A DNA stretch of 64,000 bases from Microbacterium sulfonylureivorans (GTDB taxonomy: Bacteria > Actinomycetota > Actinomycetes > Actinomycetales > Microbacteriaceae): positions 558,001 through 622,000 of the forward strand of contig NZ_RJAD01000002.1 in assembly GCF_003999995.1 (NCBI RefSeq), given 5' to 3'. A program made the position numbers and the translations under genes. Positions within the stretch are counted from its first letter, which is position 1; every line of letters starts with the position of its first letter. The notes beneath the pieces are model-generated. The model was given only the letters and a program-made list of their open reading frames with translations. It was not told the DNA's origin and searched no databases. Of this stretch, positions 60,036 to 64,000 are shown one piece after another.

Positions 60036-61862
60036 ATGCCGGGATCCGGCCGGGACAGCGACGAAGACGGGGCGGCTTGCGCTGACGGCTCCGACGCGCC
60101 CCGCGGTCGTCGTGCCGATGAGACGGCCTCCGACGAGGCGAGCTCGCGGCGCGACTTCCTGAAGTTCGGCGGCATCGCCGCGGCCGGTCTCGTCGTCGGC
60201 GGAGGCGTCGGCGCAGCCGCGGGGGCGTCGATGGGCCACGAAGCCGGCCTCCGCGAGGGTTCGGTCGACTTCGCCGCCCTCCCGGCACGATCCGAACCGG
60301 GGTTCGACCACGTGGTCGTGGTGATGGGAGAGAACCGGTCCTTCGACAACCTGCTGGGCTGGCTCTACACCCCCGACACCGTGCCCGAAGGCGAGACGTT
60401 CGACGGTCTCGCCTTCGGCGACTACGCGAACATCGCGCCGTCCGGCGACCGGATCGCCGCCCACACGTACAGCGGACCGACCGACGAGGTGATGGGCCGT
60501 CCCAACCCCGACCCGGGTGAGGAGTTCCCCCACGTCAACACCCAGCTCTTCGGGAGGGTGGACCCGCCGTCGAACGCCACGGTCGGGATCGGCGACATGT
60601 CCCCGCCCTTCAACGCTCCGCCCCCGAGGACGAAGCCGACGAACGAGGGCTTCGTCCGCGACTACTGGAACAGCTTCGTCCGCGAGCGCCGGGGCGGGAA
60701 GCCGACGCTCGACGAGGTCGGCCACATCATGGGCGGCTTCTCCCCCGAGCAGCTCCCGGTGCTCTCGACACTGGCCAAGGGATTCGCGGTCTTCGACGCA
60801 TGGTTCGCAGCCGTGCCCTCGCAGACGTACTGCAACCGCTCGTTCTTCCACGCGTCGACCTCGCATGGGTTCGTCACCAACCGCCACGACGGCGGGTACA
60901 TCAAGTGGCTCGACGCCGAGGCTGCGCCGACGATCTTCAACCGCCTCGAGGAGGCGGGCATCTCCTGGAAGGTCTACTTCGACGAGATCCAGCTCGTCTC
61001 CCTCACCGGCATCCTCCACGCCCCTGCGCTCGAGCGGTTCTGGCGCACCGGGCGCTTCGGACACATGTCCGAGTTCTACGACGAGGCGAGGGCCGGGACG
61101 CTTCCCGCGTACGCGTTCATCGAGCCGCGGCTCGTGTACAACCACAACGACTTCCACCCGCCGGTCGGCATCTACCGTGCGAGCGACGTCGACGGCGAGC
61201 TCGTCCTCGACTCCGCGGTCTCCGACGTCCGTGCCGGCGAGAAGCTCATCGCCGACATCTACAACGCCGTGAAGGACAGCGCATCGCCCGACGGGTCGAA
61301 CGCGCTCAACACGCTGCTGCTCATCACCTTCGACGAGCACGGCGGCACATACGACCACGTCGCCCCGCCTGCCGCGACGCCCCCGATCGCCGACGACGCG
61401 CCCGGCGAGATGGGGTTCGGCTTCGACCGCCTGGGGCTGCGCGTGCCGACGATCGCCGTCTCGGCGTACACCCGCGCCGGAACGATCGTGCACGACGAGT
61501 ACCACCACGCTGCCGTGGTGGCGACGCTGACCCGCCTTCACGGGCTCCGCCCGTTGACGCGACGCGATGCCGAGGCCAATGACCTCTTCGCCGTCGTCAA
61601 CCTCGACACGCCCCGCGACCCGTCGACCTGGCCGGTGGTGCACCCGATGTACGTGCCGCCCAATCCGCACGAGGACTCGCTCGGCGACCTCGAGCAGGGC
61701 GAGCACAAGGACAAGCCACTGAGTCCGCCCGGACGCGGAATGCTCGGGCTGCTCCTCGCGCGCTATGCCGAACCGGGGCATCCCGAGCCCATCACGTACG
61801 CGCAGGCGTACGCCGCCCTCCAGAAGCACGGGCTCGGGCTGTTCTATCCCAAGCGCGACTGA
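60036..61862 (+). CDS. Tat-exported phosphoesterase (phospholipase C/acid phosphatase family)
   Basis: A 608-residue secreted enzyme. Residues 37-66 are a twin-arginine signal: SSRRDFLKFGG then a hydrophobic Ala/Gly stretch. The long 36-residue n-region is acidic. Catalytic blocks of the phosphoesterase family are VVVMGENRSFDNLLGW, with Glu and Asn, FDEHGGTYDHV and DEYHHAAVVATL. Substrate could be phospholipid or other phosphodiester. It separates the carboxylase and 2-oxoacid dehydrogenase operons. Confidence 0.93.
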   Translation: MPGSGRDSDEDGAACADGSDAPRGRRADETASDEASSRRDFLKFGGIAAAGLVVGGGVGAAAGASMGHEAGLREGSVDFAALPARSEPGFDHVVVVMGENRSFDNLLGWLYTPDTVPEGETFDGLAFGDYANIAPSGDRIAAHTYSGPTDEVMGRPNPDPGEEFPHVNTQLFGRVDPPSNATVGIGDMSPPFNAPPPRTKPTNEGFVRDYWNSFVRERRGGKPTLDEVGHIMGGFSPEQLPVLSTLAKGFAVFDAWFAAVPSQTYCNRSFFHASTSHGFVTNRHDGGYIKWLDAEAAPTIFNRLEEAGISWKVYFDEIQLVSLTGILHAPALERFWRTGRFGHMSEFYDEARAGTLPAYAFIEPRLVYNHNDFHPPVGIYRASDVDGELVLDSAVSDVRAGEKLIADIYNAVKDSASPDGSNALNTLLLITFDEHGGTYDHVAPPAATPPIADDAPGEMGFGFDRLGLRVPTIAVSAYTRAGTIVHDEYHHAAVVATLTRLHGLRPLTRRDAEANDLFAVVNLDTPRDPSTWPVVHPMYVPPNPHEDSLGDLEQGEHKDKPLSPPGRGMLGLLLARYAEPGHPEPITYAQAYAALQKHGLGLFYPKRD

Positions 61863-61883
61863 CTCGGGTGCGTCTGAGGACGG

Positions 61884-61916
61884 CGAAGGCCGGACGGATG
61901 CTCCGCCCGGCCTTCG
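61884..61916. terminator. Bidirectional terminator
   Basis: CGAAGGCCGG (61884-61893) and CCGGCCTTCG (61907-61916) form a 10-base stem between the convergent phosphoesterase and E2 genes. Confidence 0.75.
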
Positions 61917-61935
61917 ACCGTGGATCGTGTGCGGG

Positions 61936-63312
61936 TCAGCGCAGCAGCATCGCGCGCCCGGGCTCGCGCAGCACGTCCGCGACGTCGACGAGGAACCGCG
62001 ACCCCTGTTCGCCGTCGACCAGGCGGTGGTCGAACGACAGAGCGAGCGTCATGACATCGCGCAGCGCGATCTCGCCGCGGTGCTCCCACGGCTGCCGGCG
62101 CACGGCGCCGACAGCGAGGATGCCCGCTTCGCCCGGGTTGAGGATCGGCGTGCCGGCATCGACGCCGAAGACGCCGACGTTCGTGATCGAGAACGTACCG
62201 CCCATCATCTCGGCGGGCGAGGTCTTGCCCGCGCGCGCCGTCTCGGCGAGGCCGCGGATGGCGTCGGCGAGCTCGACGAGCGTGAGATCCTGCGCGTCGC
62301 GGATGTTCGGCACGACGAGGCCGCGCCCGGTCGCCGCCGCGATCCCGAGATTGACGTAGTGGTGCTCCACGATCTCGCCCGCGGCGTCATCCCAGCGCGA
62401 GTTCAGGCCAGGGTGCCGCGCCAGAGCGAGGCACACGGCCTTCGCGGCGACGGCCATGACGCCGATCTTGTGCTCCTGGAGCGAACGGTCGGCCTTGAGA
62501 GATGCGATGAGCTCCGTCGTCGCCGTGACGTCGACGGTGAGGAACGTGGTCACGTGAGGCGCGGTGAAGGCGCTGCGCACCATCGCGTCCGCAGTGTGCT
62601 TGCGGACCCCGCGGATCGGCGTGCGCGTCGTGCGCTCCCCCGGGGTCGACGGCTGGCGGAGATCCGAGATGGGCTCCGGCTGAGCAGTCGGCACCGCAGC
62701 GGTCAGGGATGCCCCGACCCGCGTCGCGTAGGCGTCGACGTCGGAACGCGTGATGAGCCCGCTCGCTCCGGTCGCCTCGACGAGCGCGAGATCGACGCCG
62801 AGCTGCTTCGCGTGCAGTCGCACCGGGGGCGTCGAGCGCGGGCGCTCCAGCGGCCGATCGGGTTCGGCGAGATGGATGGCATCGTGCGGCGCGGCCTCGA
62901 GCACCGCGGTGTCGGATGACGACGACACGTGCGCTCCGGCCGCGGCGCGCGATCGGCGCTGCGGCCGAGCGCTGCCGCGCGGCGCGGCGCCGTATCCGAC
63001 GAGGTTCGGCTCGGCCTTGGCCGACTCCTCCGCCGACTCCGCCGCCGGAGCGGGCGCCGGAGCGTCATCGCCGCCGATGTCGAACGAGATCAGCACCGAG
63101 CCGACCATGACCACGTCGCCTGCGCCCGCGTGCAGGGCGGTGACCGTGCCCGCGTAGGGCGACGGCAGCTCGACCACGGCCTTGGCCGTCTCGACCTCGG
63201 CGATCGTCTGGTTCAGCGTCACGGTGTCGCCCTCGGCGACCATCCACTGCACGAGCTCGGCTTCGGGAAGACCCTCGCCCAGGTCGGGCAGCATGAAGTC
63301 CTTCACACTCAC
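61936..63312 (-). CDS. bkdC: Branched-chain 2-oxoacid dehydrogenase E2 (dihydrolipoamide acyltransferase)
   Basis: A 458-residue E2. One lipoyl domain (1-78) with lipoyl Lys44 in VETAKAVVELP, a flexible Ala/Pro linker, the peripheral-subunit-binding domain (about 173-210, RLHAKQLGVDLALVEATG) and the catalytic domain (about 235-455) with ALSFDHRLVDGEQG. It transfers acyl groups to CoA. GTG start with four-base overlap with the E1-beta gene. Counterpart: BkdC (Rv2495c). Confidence 0.93.
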   Translation of the reverse strand: MSVKDFMLPDLGEGLPEAELVQWMVAEGDTVTLNQTIAEVETAKAVVELPSPYAGTVTALHAGAGDVVMVGSVLISFDIGGDDAPAPAPAAESAEESAKAEPNLVGYGAAPRGSARPQRRSRAAAGAHVSSSSDTAVLEAAPHDAIHLAEPDRPLERPRSTPPVRLHAKQLGVDLALVEATGASGLITRSDVDAYATRVGASLTAAVPTAQPEPISDLRQPSTPGERTTRTPIRGVRKHTADAMVRSAFTAPHVTTFLTVDVTATTELIASLKADRSLQEHKIGVMAVAAKAVCLALARHPGLNSRWDDAAGEIVEHHYVNLGIAAATGRGLVVPNIRDAQDLTLVELADAIRGLAETARAGKTSPAEMMGGTFSITNVGVFGVDAGTPILNPGEAGILAVGAVRRQPWEHRGEIALRDVMTLALSFDHRLVDGEQGSRFLVDVADVLREPGRAMLLR

Positions 63313-64000
63313 AGCTCGACCCCCGTCAGCGAGTTCGGCCGGTCCATCACCCGGTCGACCGCATCGAGGATCCGGTCGAGGTCGGGCAGGTGGTGCTTCT
63401 CGAGCTTGGCCGGCGGGTAGGGGATGTCGTGCCCGGTGACCCGCTGCGGGGCTGCCTCGAGGTAGTTGAAGCAGCGCTCGGTGACGCTCGCGATCAGCTC
63501 GGCGCCGACGCCGGCCTCGCGCGCGGCCTCGTGCGTGACGACGACACGACCGGTCTTTCGGACCGACGCGGTGACGGTGCGGTAGTCGACCGGCGAGATC
63601 GAGCGCAGGTCGATGACCTCGATCGACACGCCGTCGTCCTCGGCGGCGGTCGCGGCATCCAGCGCCGTCATCACCTGCGAGCCGTACGTGAGCAGCGTGA
63701 CGTCGCTGCCCTCGCGCGCGACGCGCGCCAAGCCCATCGGCGGGGCGTCGGCCAGGTCGACGTCGAGGTCGACCTCGCCCTTGGTGTGGTACAGCCGCTT
63801 CGGCTCGAAGAACACGACGGGGTCGTTCGATGCGATCGCCTGGCGGAGCATGACATAGGCGTCCTGCGGGTTCGACACGGCGATCACGCGCAGCCCGGAA
63901 GTGTGCACGAAGTATGCCTCGGGCGACTCCGAGTGGTGCTCCGCGGCACCGACACCGCCGGCCCACGGGATGCGGATCGTGATCGGCATGGTGACGTTGC
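63309..64000 (-). CDS. bkdB: 2-oxoacid dehydrogenase E1 beta subunit (partial, cut by window end)
   Basis: The C-terminal 230 residues of an E1 beta subunit; the start lies beyond 64000. IRIPWAGGVGAAEHHSESPEAYFVHTSGLRV, PVVFFEPKRLYH, LTYGSQVMTALDAA, IEVIDLRSISPVDYRTV and VTHEAAREAGVGAELIASV are the conserved E1 beta blocks. The E1 alpha gene is expected just outside. Counterpart: BkdB (Rv2496c). Confidence 0.93.
   Translation of the reverse strand, partial: NVTMPITIRIPWAGGVGAAEHHSESPEAYFVHTSGLRVIAVSNPQDAYVMLRQAIASNDPVVFFEPKRLYHTKGEVDLDVDLADAPPMGLARVAREGSDVTLLTYGSQVMTALDAATAAEDDGVSIEVIDLRSISPVDYRTVTASVRKTGRVVVTHEAAREAGVGAELIASVTERCFNYLEAAPQRVTGHDIPYPPAKLEKHHLPDLDRILDAVDRVMDRPNSLTGVEL

Overview
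The window is gene-dense, high-GC actinobacterial chromosome. Gene content and order, the absence of mobile elements, and the recurring GCATCC word point to the family Microbacteriaceae, most likely Microbacterium (an inference; no 16S rRNA is present). I find about 60 protein genes and two tRNA-Leu genes. No gene-free stretch reaches 300 bases, except the roughly 190-base gap that holds a tRNA and the 270-base gap before the ParA-like gene. I see no insertion sequence, prophage or CRISPR array.

Layout. 1-7.5 kb: pyruvate kinase, a small membrane protein, a ParA-like ATPase with an altered Walker A, tRNA-Leu(CAA), an ANTAR response regulator, a hotdog thioesterase and DNA polymerase I. The order pyk / ANTAR regulator / thioesterase / polA recalls mycobacteria. 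7.5-20 kb: mixed metabolism (DUF885 hydrolase, phosphoribosyltransferase, flavin monooxygenase-like protein, MFS transporter, SGNH hydrolase), a divergent ArsR-SRPBCC / reductase-DUF2087 cluster with a clear promoter and operator, the pseudouridine catabolism pair psuK-psuG, and a HAAS-type membrane protein. 20-24 kb: an 1184-residue LPATG-anchored surface protein with six DUF11-like repeats. 24-32 kb: an AEC transporter, a three-gene molybdopterin/flavin/zinc-ribbon redox operon, an S9 peptidase with an SDR enzyme, and NfeD-SPFH-GDPD.

32-43 kb is a conserved actinobacterial core: rbpA next to lnt, then (minus strand) PAC2 / HAD / trmI / FKBP lipoprotein / pafB-pafC / tatA-tatC / HelY-like helicase. 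The Pup-proteasome genes that usually sit between trmI and pafBC in mycobacteria are absent from this position. 43-54 kb: uppP, an M20 peptidase, tRNA-Leu(GAG), a ferritin-VIT1 fusion, a second DEAD/DEAH helicase, a second SGNH hydrolase, a SpoU methyltransferase, a sirtuin, a phosphatase and a DUF1801 protein.

53-64 kb is a branched-chain amino acid catabolic region. A biotin-dependent carboxylase pair, an acyl-CoA dehydrogenase, a MaoC hydratase and a CitE-like lyase form one overlapping operon, divergent from a TetR regulator. After a Tat-exported phosphoesterase come the E2 and (partial) E1-beta genes of a branched-chain 2-oxoacid dehydrogenase. The set parallels M. tuberculosis Rv2495c-Rv2506 and would turn leucine-derived acyl-CoA into acetyl-CoA and acetoacetate.

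Two window-wide patterns stand out. Many genes have a TAxxxT -10 box exactly 6-7 bases before the start codon and no separate leader, which predicts leaderless mRNAs. Also, 14 adjacent gene pairs overlap by exactly four bases (ATGA/GTGA), indicating translational coupling.
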